Origin: a bacterium
GTDB lineage: Bacteria; Bacillota; Bacilli; Lactobacillales; Streptococcaceae
Direction: 5' to 3'
DNA length: 64,000 nt
Assembly: GCA_905221235.1 (NCBI GenBank)
Contig: CAJNCJ010000007.1
Coordinates: 1 to 64,000, forward strand
Part shown: piece by piece, positions 63,833 to 64,000 of the stretch
How positions within the stretch are numbered: the stretch's first letter is position 1
Layout: every line of letters starts with the position of its first letter
The notes under the pieces: generated by a model
Told to the model about the DNA's origin: nothing
What the model saw: the letters and a program-made list of their open reading frames with translations, nothing else
The model's database searches: none
Made by a program: the position numbers and the translations under genes

Positions 63833-64000
63833 CTAAGCATTTAATCCAAAGTAAAATACAAACCAAACGACATAGGTCACGAGGAGGAGAAAAAGCGAGT
63901 AGAGAGTCACAAAACTAATCTTCCACAAGAGCTTGCTTTGTCGTCGTTCCATTTTGGCAAATAGAAGATTCCCCGCATAAACACAAACAACAAAAACAAT
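63833..64000 (-). CDS. membrane protein, C-terminal part only
   Basis: The frame is open to the window edge and ends WFVFYFGLNA. It shows two hydrophobic segments (IVFVVCVYAGNLLFAK and SFVTLYSLFLLLVTYVVWFV) separated by a basic loop (MERRQSKLLWK). The N-terminus lies outside the window, so the family cannot be named. Confidence 0.65.
   Translation of the reverse strand: MVFVVCVYAGNLLFAKMERRQSKLLWKISFVTLYSLFLLLVTYVVWFVFYFGLNA

Overview
The window is chromosomal DNA of Streptococcus pneumoniae or a very close mitis-group relative. Supporting evidence is the gene content and order (nrdG/nrdD, cls, folC, ireB-yqgF, uvrA, corA, ruvA-tag, ribDEBH, mutL, metQ-metNI, tsaD-rimI-tsaB, cibABC), ComX-type promoter boxes, BOX-type repeats, an IS630-family remnant, and an SHP/Rgg pheromone pair with a VP1-type peptide. 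No rRNA, tRNA or CRISPR array was seen.

Layout. 0.3-3.9 kb: class III ribonucleotide reductase operon behind a paired NrdR-box operator. 3.9-5.7 kb: two-gene competence (ComX-box) operon. 5.7-11.6 kb: cls, a lipoprotein gene, folC, an unusual array of about ten hairpins in the 3' region of the ireB-yqgF-DUF1292 transcript, and another lipoprotein gene. 11.7-15.3 kb: an Spx-family gene and an mgtA-type P-ATPase behind an M-box-like Mg2+ leader that also carries a 23-codon acidic/proline upstream ORF and mutually exclusive hairpins. 15.3-23.7 kb: housekeeping genes. 23.8-27.5 kb: FMN-riboswitch riboflavin operon. 27.8-29.8 kb: mutL.

29.8-38.6 kb is an AT-rich island bounded by direct copies of the mutL upstream region. 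It holds a truncated IS630 element and a class I lanthipeptide-type cluster: a TprA/PlcR-like regulator, a Phr-like signal peptide, a 36-aa candidate precursor, an ABC exporter, LanB, an arginase-fold enzyme with all metal ligands, and LanC. The single Arg, single core Ser and C-terminal Cys of the precursor match the enzymes present, suggesting a one-ring, ornithine-containing peptide.

38.7-46.7 kb: a LytTR/DUF3021 pair, an Nramp-fold transporter lacking the metal motifs, nrdI, a YesMN-like two-component system with a YesL-like protein, and an ECF S component. 46.7-51.7 kb is a second AT-rich island: a duplicated metI 3' end, an MFS transporter, a class III-like synthetase with a shortened cyclase domain, a 29-aa candidate precursor and an Rgg/MutR regulator. 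The right end of this island supplies the present 3' end of metI. 51.5-57.6 kb: methionine uptake operon with an MtaR-type MET box, an amino-acid binding lipoprotein gene and azlCD. 57.8-60.8 kb: Rgg144/SHP144-type quorum-sensing locus with a vp1-type operon. 60.9-64 kb: tsaD-rimI-tsaB, the competence-induced cibABC bacteriocin operon, and the 3' end of a membrane protein gene.

The main message is that three or four peptide-signalling/peptide-product modules (TprA-Phr lanthipeptide, Rgg class III-like peptide, Rgg144-SHP-VP1, cib) are interspersed in a conserved backbone, and that the two lanthipeptide-type islands are both bordered by direct duplications of adjacent core sequence.
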